DNA of 64,000 nucleotides from contig OX381714.1 in assembly GCA_947462335.1 (NCBI GenBank), positions 39,281,360 to 39,345,359 on the forward strand. The letters run 5' to 3'. Under the pieces are notes generated by a model. It saw only the letters and a list, made by a program, of their open reading frames with translations, did not search any database and was not told where the DNA came from. Position 1 is the first letter of the stretch; each line of letters opens with the position of its first letter. A program made the translations under genes and the position numbers. The stretch comes from Harmothoe impar. Taxonomy: Eukaryota; Annelida; Polychaeta; Phyllodocida; Polynoidae. Of this stretch, positions 34,191-44,189 are shown in pieces.

Positions 34191-36800
34191 ATGAGGTATA
34201 CACTCTACCTCCTATTAATCATCACACACATCATTTACACGGCAGCACAACCAATAGTGAGGCAAAATATCGGCCTCATCTATGAACAGCTGCCGGGACA
34301 AATCATCACCGGTCATGACCTACACGAGGTCATACTGGCCATCCCCTACAACATCCCAATGGCTCCTCGTCCGAAGCCACTCATTTACAACACCATCAGG
34401 ACTCTTCAACTGACTTCACTAGGACCCCATGACAGCCATGACGCCAAGATGTTACAACAAGCTGCTGACCTTGACCGACTACTACAAAACGTAGATATTA
34501 ACATTATTAAGACTTTAAAGAACATTGCACACTTCCTCTCGGATCCTATTACTAACAGGCCAAAGAGAGCTATCCTAGGATTCTTAGGGGAGCTCTTTAA
34601 ATCAATCTTTGGCCTGGCAACCACTAGAGACATGGATTCTATCATCAACGTCATACATCACCTAGATGCTAGAATTGGTACACTGGCCGACGTCAATGTT
34701 AAAACTGCACAAGGATTACATGATGTCACCCAGCAACACCAGCAGTTTCTAGACACTTATATAAAGCAACAGGACGTTGTACAGGAATCCCTACTTAATA
34801 TTACCGAATCCATTGACTCATGGTCTGATGATTTCTCCACAACCCTAACCTCCATCCAAGCCGACCAGGATCGTAGGATTACCCAGTCAGCCATCATATC
34901 GGCTCAGGTAATTGTCCTAATGACCAGGATCGCGTACCAACAAGGGTTATACAAGGTGGAAAATTCTCTCAGATTATTGTCCACTGGAATATTAGCACCG
35001 GATATGATCCAACCCACAGAACTAGCCCTCAAGCTAGCCACCTTAGACACACAACTCAAAATTAGGAACCCAGGATCCGAGGTAACGATTATTGACACCG
35101 CATATTACTATTCACAACCAGCTGCACTATACACATATTCCAAAACTCACTTATACATTCACATTAACGTTATCATTTCTGCCACAGACGCAGCATTTAA
35201 CTTATATCAAGTAATTACAACTTATGTCCCCATTAACACCGAAAATACGACAAGTTCTGGATCTACCCTATTACACACTGACAAAACTTTCCTCGCTGTC
35301 AACGAGGCAGAGACATTGTACTTAGAGATGACAAACGCAGATCTGCTTACGTGCCAAGGCTCAATACTGAAAGTATGCGCTAGGACCATGCCTAGAATAC
35401 GCAGTGACCAGCCAACCTGCCTCATGGCGGCCTTTAAAGGTAACCAGGTAGACATAGCCAGACTCTGCACATTTCAAGTACACCCTCTGAGACCCATACA
35501 AACCCGTGCTATAGCTATTGGTAAAGATAAATATTTAGTAACTACTAACAGGGAGTACTACCACGTCATCTGTCAGCACATGACACCAACTACTAAGAAA
35601 GCTTCGGCCTACGCAGTTATTGGTGTCCCATGTATGTGCCACTTACAGTTTGACTCATTGTACCTCCCAAACACCAAAATTCCTTGTAATGAATCTTCTT
35701 CAACACATTTTCTAATGCACGCGGCCAATACACCCATACTACTTGCACTCACAAACAATCTGAACATCACAGCATCATCACTACACCACGATCCAATACA
35801 CATACCACATCTACATACACAAGCTATCATCAAATCTATGACAAACATCAGCAAGTTGTCATCAGACATTACATTGGACCTGGAACCCTTCACCAGGAAT
35901 ATCCTAATAGAAGCCACCAACGCAGCAGACATCTTAGACCGACCCATCCAGGACACACCCATACGAGAGAACATAGCTAGCTTCTTCGCTAGCCCTGTAT
36001 GGAACTATATAGTACCAGTCACTTGCATTCTAAACGCCGTAGGATTCTTCTACTTATTATATGTATCCAAAGGAAAAGCACTGTTCGCGACCATCCCGAC
36101 CGTTAGTGCTCGACCCAACAACATTTCTTGGAAATTTATTAACCCCATCCCCCAGAGTGAAACCAAAGAAAACCACACTATCAATCTAGATCAATACGTT
36201 GATGCCCATAACATTTTTACCCTAATATTCGTAGCTTTAATCGTATACGCTGTTATCAAAACCATCTTCAAGTGTAAAAACAAGATTACACGTCACTTTG
36301 GAATGACAAACTCTGGACACAAAACCAATCCTACTATTACGCTCAAAATTTACCAAGGACAAGTCAATCACACCATCCCACTGCTATCCCTACCCTACGA
36401 ACGGGACTCTATCGTTAACGATTTCATACCAACCCTGACGGCCATCTCAGCCCTGTCATGCCCATACCCACGCATAAACATGACATGGAACGGCCCCATA
36501 TCATTCAACATCAACGGAAAACAGAAGTCATACTATCTACCCAACCACATCATACTACCCCTAGCGGCACGGTTTTCTATTATACCGGCCCTGAAAGACG
36601 ACACCACCACCACAGGATTAACCCTTAAGACTATTGAAATGACTACATCCCTACATCCGACCGAAACCCAAGACAACATTGACATTGACCCCGACAGTGA
36701 CAACACTACGTCACTTATCAAAAACCCAAAAGACATGACCACTACCGAACTATTGACAGCCATTGTTATGAAAAAGAGTGAGACAGGAAATGAAACATAA
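34191..36800 (+). CDS. env: Env-like glycoprotein, F-protein type, with unusual C-terminal domain
   Basis: 869 codons. A signal peptide (about 1-19, hydrophobic, ending TAA-Q) opens the protein. RPKR at residues 123-126 is a furin-type cleavage site, followed by a hydrophobic Gly-containing stretch (AILGFLGELFKSIFG) like the fusion peptide of baculovirus F and insect errantivirus Env. A helical region follows (about 145-240). Many Asn-x-Ser/Thr sites are present. Two hydrophobic segments are seen, about 604-625 and 675-694. Roughly 170 residues follow the second one, far longer than a usual Env tail. Membrane fusion for entry is the family role; whether this one works is unknown. The frame is unbroken. 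Confidence 0.87.
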   Translation: MRYTLYLLLIITHIIYTAAQPIVRQNIGLIYEQLPGQIITGHDLHEVILAIPYNIPMAPRPKPLIYNTIRTLQLTSLGPHDSHDAKMLQQAADLDRLLQNVDINIIKTLKNIAHFLSDPITNRPKRAILGFLGELFKSIFGLATTRDMDSIINVIHHLDARIGTLADVNVKTAQGLHDVTQQHQQFLDTYIKQQDVVQESLLNITESIDSWSDDFSTTLTSIQADQDRRITQSAIISAQVIVLMTRIAYQQGLYKVENSLRLLSTGILAPDMIQPTELALKLATLDTQLKIRNPGSEVTIIDTAYYYSQPAALYTYSKTHLYIHINVIISATDAAFNLYQVITTYVPINTENTTSSGSTLLHTDKTFLAVNEAETLYLEMTNADLLTCQGSILKVCARTMPRIRSDQPTCLMAAFKGNQVDIARLCTFQVHPLRPIQTRAIAIGKDKYLVTTNREYYHVICQHMTPTTKKASAYAVIGVPCMCHLQFDSLYLPNTKIPCNESSSTHFLMHAANTPILLALTNNLNITASSLHHDPIHIPHLHTQAIIKSMTNISKLSSDITLDLEPFTRNILIEATNAADILDRPIQDTPIRENIASFFASPVWNYIVPVTCILNAVGFFYLLYVSKGKALFATIPTVSARPNNISWKFINPIPQSETKENHTINLDQYVDAHNIFTLIFVALIVYAVIKTIFKCKNKITRHFGMTNSGHKTNPTITLKIYQGQVNHTIPLLSLPYERDSIVNDFIPTLTAISALSCPYPRINMTWNGPISFNINGKQKSYYLPNHIILPLAARFSIIPALKDDTTTTGLTLKTIEMTTSLHPTETQDNIDIDPDSDNTTSLIKNPKDMTTTELLTAIVMKKSETGNET

Positions 36801-37432
36801 AAATTTATTATAGAAGGTGATAACTCAGAACGAACTTCCTCCATTGCCCCTCGACATTGAGAATGAATATCAAAAAGATCAAGTATTGCCAAAGATCATT
36901 GCATAAACAAAATACACTGCTCAAAACCTATTGCTATACATGTACTATCATACCATACTAAGTATTACACATGGCCTATGTAAACGCTTAGTACATCTAT
37001 ACTATTATTGAAATGAATTTCTTACAGCTTCCCATCGTATGAATTGATTGTATTATAAACTAGGACGGAAGCGCGACATATAGAATCAGTACGTCACTTT
37101 ACTATTACCACTGTACCACGACTTGTATCATGTAAATAATTGGTAAGGTTAAAAGCTTCCAAAACGTTAATCATATAAATAGAACGGAAGCGAGACATAT
37201 AGTACCAGTACGTTACCATTGAAATATCATTGATTTACCACTGCATAACATGTATGTACAAAACACCGTATAAACCTAGAAAATGTGATTAAGAACCTAG
37301 TCATAGTCATAGCATAAGATAGATATATCAAAAATCATAAAAAAACAAAAAAAAATGTTCATACAAAATACTTTTGAAGCGTGACATAACTCTTCCTCTA
37401 CGACTTCTCGGCCTGCACGAGGGCGTGCAGGA
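36801..37432 (+). other. 3' noncoding region of the element, with a duplicated unit
   Basis: A ~110-130 bp unit appears twice: GGACGGAAGCGCGACATATA at 37062 and GAACGGAAGCGAGACATATA at 37182, each followed by CAGTACGT and a TTACCACTG block. A perfect 8-bp hairpin, CCTGCACG/CGTGCAGG, lies at 37412-37431 just before the polypurine tract. Confidence 0.65.
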
Positions 37433-37436
37433 GTTG

Positions 37437-37449
37437 TATTGGGGGGTGC
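37437..37449 (+). promoter_or_regulatory. Polypurine tract
   Basis: The G-rich run GTATTGGGGGGTG ends one base before the 3' LTR's TGTCACG, the place where plus-strand DNA synthesis is primed. Confidence 0.75.
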
Positions 37450-38315
37450 TGTCACGCCACAAAACCCCTTATTATACCTTCATCAATTGTATTACGTCAT
37501 ATTACGTCATATTACGTCATAATTATGATTTATGATTATTAATATTCATATTTATTATTATTTGTAATACGCACAATACTTTATACATATTTTCAATCCA
37601 TATGTCCATCAAAGTACACCCAGACGTCAGACATACCTGTTACTCATAAAGCCAAGCATAACTGACCCCCATACATAACTAATCCATAGATCACAAGCAG
37701 ACCCTTATCCCTTGGACAATAGGTAACGGTCAGCCCCTCCAGACAACAAGGCACCGACCGGTCACCTATACACAAAACAAATGAACTATATGTTGACCCC
37801 AAGGATTAACTGTCTACACATAAACAAAGCTATAAAGCTGGACACCCTTAATCAGTGTGGCACCGCCAAAGCCACTTGAGCCGGCTGGAGACCACCTGGA
37901 GGCAGGCGACAAAGCCCCCATGTGTGCATGCTACTTATTATGTAATCCATTACCCATAATGCACTGGACCCAGGCTCCCCACCCGCGGTCCAGCGCACAC
38001 CACATGTTAAAGCCATGAATATATAATTATCCAATCAAATGTCAAATGTATATTATCCAATGAAAACCACTGTTACATCTACTTCCGGTCACATGGGCAC
38101 CCCCTCCACCTGCCGGGCACCTGTACTTATACCCCGGTCGGATGGAGGAGGAAATCACTTATCATCTTGCAACCATCAGTAACTTATATACTGAGCCCTA
38201 GTGACTGGTACTCTGATATTAATATTATTATTAATAAAAGATACCAAGTATTGAAACTGACGTCTCACCTCATCTTTACGCCATCATTGATGTGGAAGGG
38301 TTTTCCCTAGCCACA
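37450..38315 (+). repeat. 3' LTR (866 bp)
   Basis: Same termini and length as the 5' LTR, with AATAAA at 38233-38238 as the element's polyadenylation signal. No difference from the 5' LTR was noticed on reading, implying little time since insertion. Confidence 0.97.
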
Positions 38316-38319
38316 TGTG
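38316..38319. repeat. Target-site duplication TGTG (right)
   Basis: Matches 26134-26137. Removing the element restores a site reading CATATTGTGTCACTGCC. Confidence 0.85.
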
Positions 38320-38467
38320 TCACTGCCTCACATATTATCCTAACACAGATTCACATGGCATATAATATGGTCTATCAGGCAATTTCAGACGTTAGCACTA
38401 CAGCTGCTTGAGCACAATTTTAATGTTGTTGTTATTGAACTCATTTTTGATCTTGGTTGGTGCTGGG

Positions 38468-38804
38468 CCCGTAACTATAGCCCTCTTTGCGTGGCGGTTT
38501 ATCTTTTTGATAAGGTGGAACTCAATAAATGCAAAGGTGGAACTTACAGAATTATGCGAAAAATGACTCTATTTGTACTCGTAATGGGCCATATAACAAA
38601 ATTGACCATTCCTCTCCAGAGACCTTAATACATGTATATTACATTTGTAATAATAGTCCGATTTACAAGCCGTGAAAACTGACATGGAGCTAATTATCGC
38701 CACTTTCAGGCGAGCCAGGGTGGAACTTCTTTGGTGCATCAGGGCTGTCGGGAGGGGGGGGGGGGGCATTCGTTCAAACTGACGTACCCCCCTATAGTTA
38801 CGGG
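38468..38804. repeat. Dispersed inverted-repeat element, copy 2
   Basis: Ends CCCGTAACTATAG and its exact complement. It is related along its length to 2993-3310. It lies about 150 bp after the LTR element. Confidence 0.78.
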
Positions 38805-40256
38805 TCACCTACCCTCCCCATTTTGGTTTATTTACTGCAATGACCGCTATATGCTATAATTATGCAATATGCGATTAAACCGTAAAACTTGGAAGAGGGG
38901 TACAATGTTTGATCCACATGGATGGGAATCATATTGAGATCCGTATATTCTTATCGAGAGCAGATCGAGTTAGTACTTCTGTATGAACCGATAAAAAAAA
39001 ATAACACGAGGGAACACAAATATGGAAACAGGTGCCATGGTGTATGTATGGTACAGTTATGACACATGATGCTCTTGATAACTGACTGCCCCAATGGATT
39101 TACACACTGAAACTCTTTCGAATAAAAGTGGTCATTATAAAGTTTTGCCATGTCTGTGTTGCCCTAATTAAACCCCATTTTCCATATACTACTTACACTC
39201 CACCTTACCGTGCAATGACGAGTCGGTGACCTAACAAACCATTGAGTACTGCTAGTACTTTAGTAAGCCTAAGGCGTCTCCGTCCTAACTTTGTGCGGTG
39301 ATAACAGCCAGGGGGTTATGACTTTACCCCCCTCCTTCCCTCTGTTGGAGTTCCACCTCTCACTGTTGATTAGTAAGGGGGTGGCAGTGAGGGCGGGGCA
39401 GGGGTGGGGCGGGGTTGGATTCGGGACTGCCATGGGGGTGGGAGCAGACAGACATGAGGGTGGCCACATAGTAACGGGATGACCTGGGTGGGCCCCGGTG
39501 GGCCGCACAAGGCACACTTTATCGCGTTTAGTTACACATGACTGGGTGCTCAATCTGCCGAAAGCAGTGGTGAGATACTGGTAGATAGGGGCATGCTGCT
39601 AAGGGGAGAAGGGGGGGGGGGTGAGGAGTATGAGGGGACAGGAATTGTTCCTGGTAGAATTAATTCAGTCGGTGCGTGGACGAACGCATGGCCTATTATA
39701 TGGGGTTCATAAATAATATTTGCATACCTAATTAATACGGTTGATGGGTATTTTAGATTGGTTTCGGGAATCGGGAATGGGGGTACATCTGCTTTAATAT
39801 GATGAACATCAAAAACTATTTTTTATACGAGGAGCAGCTCGTTTTTGGTTAGATTTCTTTGCTCCCCCTCTCATATACTCTAAAGGGCTCCAAACCCTTT
39901 TGCCCTCCCCCAAGTCCACCAAACTCTACCTTGTTAAAATATGACCACTCCATATTGTGCATGTATACATTGTAGTTATTTTAGCGGCCTGGCGACCAAT
40001 GCCAATTGGTTTTCCAGGCCATTCTCTGATCTGGTACAAAAACAAGCTGGCGAGCTCTAGACAAAATTCATGATAGAATAAAGGTACATAAAGGGTGTAA
40101 ATGAGGGACTTCTATGAATAGATTTCATGACCTGGGACCACTCAGTTTGGTGACTTTCCGATCTCAGGGAGGACCCTTCCGCGCCAAACGTCTGTCTGTG
40201 CCATGGCAATCATTGAATCATTGCATGTGATACATGGAACAATAAAGTACATTGTG
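38805..40256. other. No gene seen
   Basis: Unique AT-rich sequence with G-rich patches near 39370-39430 and 39600-39620. No exon could be supported. Confidence 0.5.
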
Positions 40257-40258
40257 TA

Positions 40259-41300
40259 CACAGAGAAAATTATCAGAGTCATAATAACTCCCTTGTCAGG
40301 GTTAAACTGGGTTTAACTCTTTTACAAGCTCACTTGACTCTACTAATGTAAGGTGTCAATCCCTATTTGACTCTTTTATCACTATCAACTCCCTTGCACT
40401 GCAGAGTTAAGTTGGGTTTAACTCTGTCAGTAGCAGAGTCAAACTCACATTGACTCTTCACAAGAGTCAAAGTGTGTTTGACTCGTATGTGTTTATTTTG
40501 TGATTACCACCAGGTGGTGCCACCTGTGAAATAGCTGGGTGTTGACACTAGGTGGCAGCAGTATATATTATAGAGAGAATTCCCTCCAATGTAGGATACA
40601 CTTTTCTTAATTGCAATTAAGGCAAATGTGTCAATTAGTTGATGAATGTATAAGAAGGAAGATATTTCGATGTATTTTCCTGATGTATAGTCTAGGTTTC
40701 CCTTTGAATGTGTAAAATTAAGATTAAATTAAATATTTAACTGGAGACACCTGACTTGCAGTTTTAGATTAACTATAAGCATGAAACAACAGTTCCTGAA
40801 GGTTTGGCGTAGCCTTAGCGGCGATATACGCCTGCCGGTCCCTTCGGGACCGGAGTGAAAAGCAAGAAGAAGAACCTGAAGGTATCAACTAAACATTGGA
40901 TGGCAAAGATGGCAGACTTAAAATGGCCACTTGCACCAGTCTTATCTTGCCTGAGTCTAACTTGACGAATATTGTTTTCTACCTTTCATTATTCATAACT
41001 TGAGAGGTTCCCTGGGTATCCCAACAGAATCCTTACTTCTACTCTTCCAGAGGGGAGAGTCAATGATGGTTTAACTCTCCACTTTTAAGGAGTCGACCCT
41101 ACTTTGACTCTGATTTAAAGGGTGTCAAACGGGTTTTGACTTCTTGAACAGCAGAGTCGAATATGCTTCAACTCCATTCCAGAAGAGAGTCAAATACAGT
41201 TTGACTCTTACCTATTAAAGAGTCAAAAAGAGAGTCATTCTGGCGATATAGTTTCAACTCTGCTAAAAGAGTTAAGTTGACTCTGATAATTTTCTCTGTG
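40259..41300. repeat. CACAGAGAAAATT-ended MITE-like element, GAGTCAA sub-repeats
   Basis: Terminal inverted repeats of 23 bp: the left end begins CACAGAGAAAATTATCAGAG, mirrored exactly at the right end. TA flanks both ends. Both shoulders (about 40280-40490 and 41030-41290) consist of GAGT(T/C)AA(A)-type units, while the middle is unique. A 71-bp insertion lies at 40804-40874. Confidence 0.85.
40804..40874 (+). mobile_element. 5'-truncated non-LTR retrotransposon or SINE tail
   Basis: A 71-bp insert flanked by a perfect 9-bp duplication CCTGAAGGT (40795-40803 and 40875-40883). It contains a hairpin CCGGTCC-CTTCG-GGACCGG at 40835-40853 and ends in a GAA-repeat tail (AAGCAAGAAGAAGAA). Long target duplication plus simple-repeat tail is the signature of target-primed reverse transcription. 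It is nested inside the 40259-41300 element. Confidence 0.8.
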
Positions 41301-42009
41301 TAGTTTAGCCCCGGGAGTTTAGCCCGACCGTGTACATTCGCCATCAATCGGACACATACCTTGAGACGGGCACTGATTATTGATATGCGATACATGTATT
41401 AAGACTTCGCGTGGCTCTTTGTATAGGATGAAATGACTGCTAAACTAACTTATTGACAAGTGTAAATTTTAGAATGATTGAATAAACAGAAATGCAGGTG
41501 TCCGTCTCAGGGTGTATCTACCGTATAGCGTACACACACGCTTCAATGTTAGCACAAAAATACTTGTAACATTGGTCGGTAAATCTCTGCAAATCTACCT
41601 CTATTTGAAAATCATGATGCAAAGTGCATCGAATGCGAGGGAGGGAGGAGTGCGCTGTGCACGAGGAGCGCGACCCCCATGCCCCGTTATCTATATAAGC
41701 CTAATGCTATAAGGGATGGCGCGGAATAGGTTTACAAAGAACGGTGGACCCGGGGTGGGGGGGGGGGGGGTGGAACCACTCATGGCTCCCACCTCACGAT
41801 AGACTTTCCCCTAATTGGACTAATATAATTAACGATAGCTAACAGTTAACATGGGGGTCCCCCATATCCCCGTGCATGGATGTGTCGCACCACTCATGGG
41901 TGACGGACTGCTGCTGGGCCTCTTATCAAAGAGATTAGCAGAAGAACATGGGGGTGAGGCATGCGGGTCCCCCCCCCCCCCCCCACCCCCCCCCACATCC
42001 CCTGATACC

Positions 42010-42215
42010 CACCGGTCGGGATATAAGCGCCAGGGTCGGGGAGGAAGGGTAGAGACATCGGGTCGGGCCTGCACGCGTCACACCGCGCCGTCCGCTTCCT
42101 GTGCCGGGCCGCGGTCGGCGCGTCCCCGTCGGCGACGACGACGGCCACGCCCCGGCGGAAGGCGGGAGGACGCGGCGGGCGGGCGGACGGACGCGACGCG
42201 TACCCCCAGCAGTAG
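42010..42215. other. CpG-rich block
   Basis: About 200 bp of very high GC with dense CG dinucleotides, sharply different from its AT-rich surroundings. A TATA-like GATATAAGCG lies at about 42018. It is 1.8 kb before the repo exon at 44051. It could be an alternative promoter or an enhancer. Frames through it are Arg/Pro-rich and look like composition effects. Confidence 0.5.
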
Positions 42216-42446
42216 GCCTATAGGGCTATATATTGGGTGCATGAGCCGACCTGGGAGGGGTGCATGCAGGGACATGAGCAGCTCATCACCAGTATAAGTC
42301 ATCACTATAGAGAGGACACGCCGAGGGAACTGCTCAGAGGTAGGTCACCGTTATGGTATAACTCAGGGGTAGCTCCTCAGGAATCCCGGATAAATACACA
42401 AGGCTTGGTTCTGTGTGTGAGCAGGTCGACATCAAGGCTCCTCATA

Positions 42447-43440
42447 CACAGAAAAAAATGTGAGCGTCAGCTGGACTCTCCCCAGGGTCAAGCACTGCCT
42501 GACTCAGGTAGGAGAGTCTGCTGGACTTTCACTCCATTAATGGACAGTCAGGCTGAGCCTCCTTTGATAGTCCCATAAGGTTACTCCCTTTTGAGAGTCA
42601 GCCTGATCTTTGAATGACAGTCAGGCAAGACAAATCTTCATACCAGAGTCAGCCTGACTTTCTTTCCACAGTCAGGCAATGTCTGACTCTAGGATGAGGG
42701 TCAGTTAGCCTGAGCCTTCTTTGCTTGCTACCAGGTGGGGACACAATACAGTATTGAGCTTAATGGTAGGATATACATGACACCATTCTTGTGGATTTGG
42801 AAATAATATATATTAAGATCCTGGGATCACCTCTGACATGTGTTGGTACATGTATCTCTATGTTGTTACATACCTAAATGACTTGTGGTTTGTGTTAGCA
42901 GACCCTTGTTTGTTCAGGACAACAATATTATTTTGTATGAGATTTCTTTATAAGTGTCAGGGTGGCCATATACATCTTTTAAAACATTTCCCCAAATGCA
43001 AATAAGCAACTAGTCTTACTGTACTATGAGCTATGTCTGACTTTCATTGAGGCTAAGGTTCAGCATTGCTAGACTCACATCTGTATATGAGTCCAGCTTG
43101 GCTTGACTCTCGATAACCAGAGTCTGGCATAGCTGTACTCTCGCACTAGGGAAAGTCCAGCATTACCAGACTACCCTTAGTGCGAAAGTCAGGCAGTGCT
43201 GAACTTTCATAAACAAGGGTCCAGCACTGCCTGACTCTTGTTGTAATGAAGGTCAGGCAGTGCTGGACTCTTGTTGTGATGAAGGTCAGGCAGTGCTGGA
43301 CTCTTGTTGTGATGAAGGTCAGGCAGTGCTGGACTCTCTCTACAGTCAAAGTCAGCTTGACTCTCACATGAGGGTGCTTTTGGCGACATGGGCCTGACTA
43401 TGGCATGTGAGTCCAGCTGACTCTCATATTTCTCTCTGTG
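42447..43440. repeat. CACAGAAAAAAAT-ended MITE-like element, GTCAGGC sub-repeats
   Basis: The right end reads back as CACAGAGAGAAATATGAGAG, matching the left end, and TA flanks both sides. Shoulders contain many copies of GTCAGGC(A/T)/GTCCAGC units. Inside, a ~33-bp unit (GATGAAGGTCAGGCAGTGCT with GGACTCTTGTTGT) repeats three to four times at about 43209-43340. Confidence 0.8.
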
Positions 43441-43837
43441 TATATGCATACATTTAAGCCTCATTTTATAAGGTAGGTGTACTTGTATTTGGAATACGTG
43501 TTCGCCTACTACAGCATTACAAATTTGATATACGGGGTTTGGTTAGTATACGATACTACATATTTACGCGTGAATATGTGAACTCTCGAACTCCCGATTC
43601 GACATTTTAATGGCTCAAAGGTGATTCGGTATTTCTTTTCTCTTTTTTCTTTCTGGGCGGGACCCAACCAGCGGCAGGTTCAGCATGATGGAGCATGTAC
43701 ATGGATGTGCTTGTAAATGATTTATATAGAAAATGGTGTTTCAGTTTGACTCCTATAACTATAGGCCCTTTACATATATAGTTCCTTTGAGGGCCCAGGC
43801 CCCCGCCCGTGTTATTGGGAAGGGGGCGGGGACACGC

Positions 43838-43942
43838 GTCCCCCAGGCCTGCCCTTTTCTATAAAACACTGTCGTTGCACTATATATAATATATAGTGCA
43901 GCGACAGTGTTTTCTAGAAGGTGGCAGGCCAGGGGGGCATGT
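43838..43942. repeat. Long near-perfect hairpin
   Basis: AAAACACTGTCGTTGCACTA is mirrored by TAGTGCAGCGACAGTGTTTT around an AT-rich centre at about 43889. The pairing extends outward through CTA/TAG to GGCCTGCC/GGCAGGCC and a C/G run, giving a stem near 50 bp. It lies about 110 bp upstream of the repo exon. Confidence 0.8.
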
Positions 43943-44050
43943 GACATGTACTGGATCGTGCCACATATACTGTGATACTATACTATAAACATGTATACAT
44001 GCATGCATATAAATCACCGCCTAATGTCCCGTTTATATTTATCCTTCCAG

Positions 44051-44189
44051 TCATACCGGAACCGCACGAGGTGTGTGCCGGAAGTGAGGAGCCCCCCGAG
44101 CTGTCCGCGTCTCCTTCTACTTCCGGGATCATGACCCTCACCCGGTCGCCACTGCCACCTGGCGGCGAGCCCAAGAAGAAGAAGACAAG
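44051..44189 (+). CDS. repo: repo exon with start of homeodomain
   Basis: Acceptor TTATCCTTCCAG, then [20 protein letters not shown] and onward to PKKKKT plus two bases of Arg5. The donor is AG|GTACAG, chosen over the GTGAGC seven bases later because only it restores TRTTFTAY in the next exon. The exon starts two bases into a codon, so at least one upstream exon exists. Confidence 0.92.

Larger units (their letters stand above)
26138..38315 (+). mobile_element. Complete Ty3/Gypsy-type LTR element with env (endogenous retrovirus-like)
   Basis: This 12,178-bp element has 866-bp LTRs at both ends, a 4-bp TGTG duplication, a primer-binding site, gag, pol and env frames, and a polypurine tract. 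Pol order is protease, reverse transcriptase, RNase H, integrase, which is the Metaviridae (Ty3/Gypsy) order. No stop or frameshift breaks any of the three frames other than the programmed gag-pol shift. The LTRs look identical by eye. Together these point to a recent insertion that may still be competent. Noncoding stretches are long: 33317-34190 between pol and env, and 36801-37449 before the 3' LTR. If the exon at 22072 belongs to repo, the element lies in that gene's first intron in the sense direction. Confidence 0.97.

Noticed and set aside
41851..42297. 148-codon Arg/Pro-rich frame over the CpG block
   Set aside because: Explained by GC-rich composition and a C run; other frames there are open too.
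43685..43712. Alternative repo first exon, ATG ATG GAG CAT with a GTAAAT donor
   Set aside because: Phase fits, but the donor is weak, there is no promoter signal close by, and the candidate at 22072 has better context. Not excluded.
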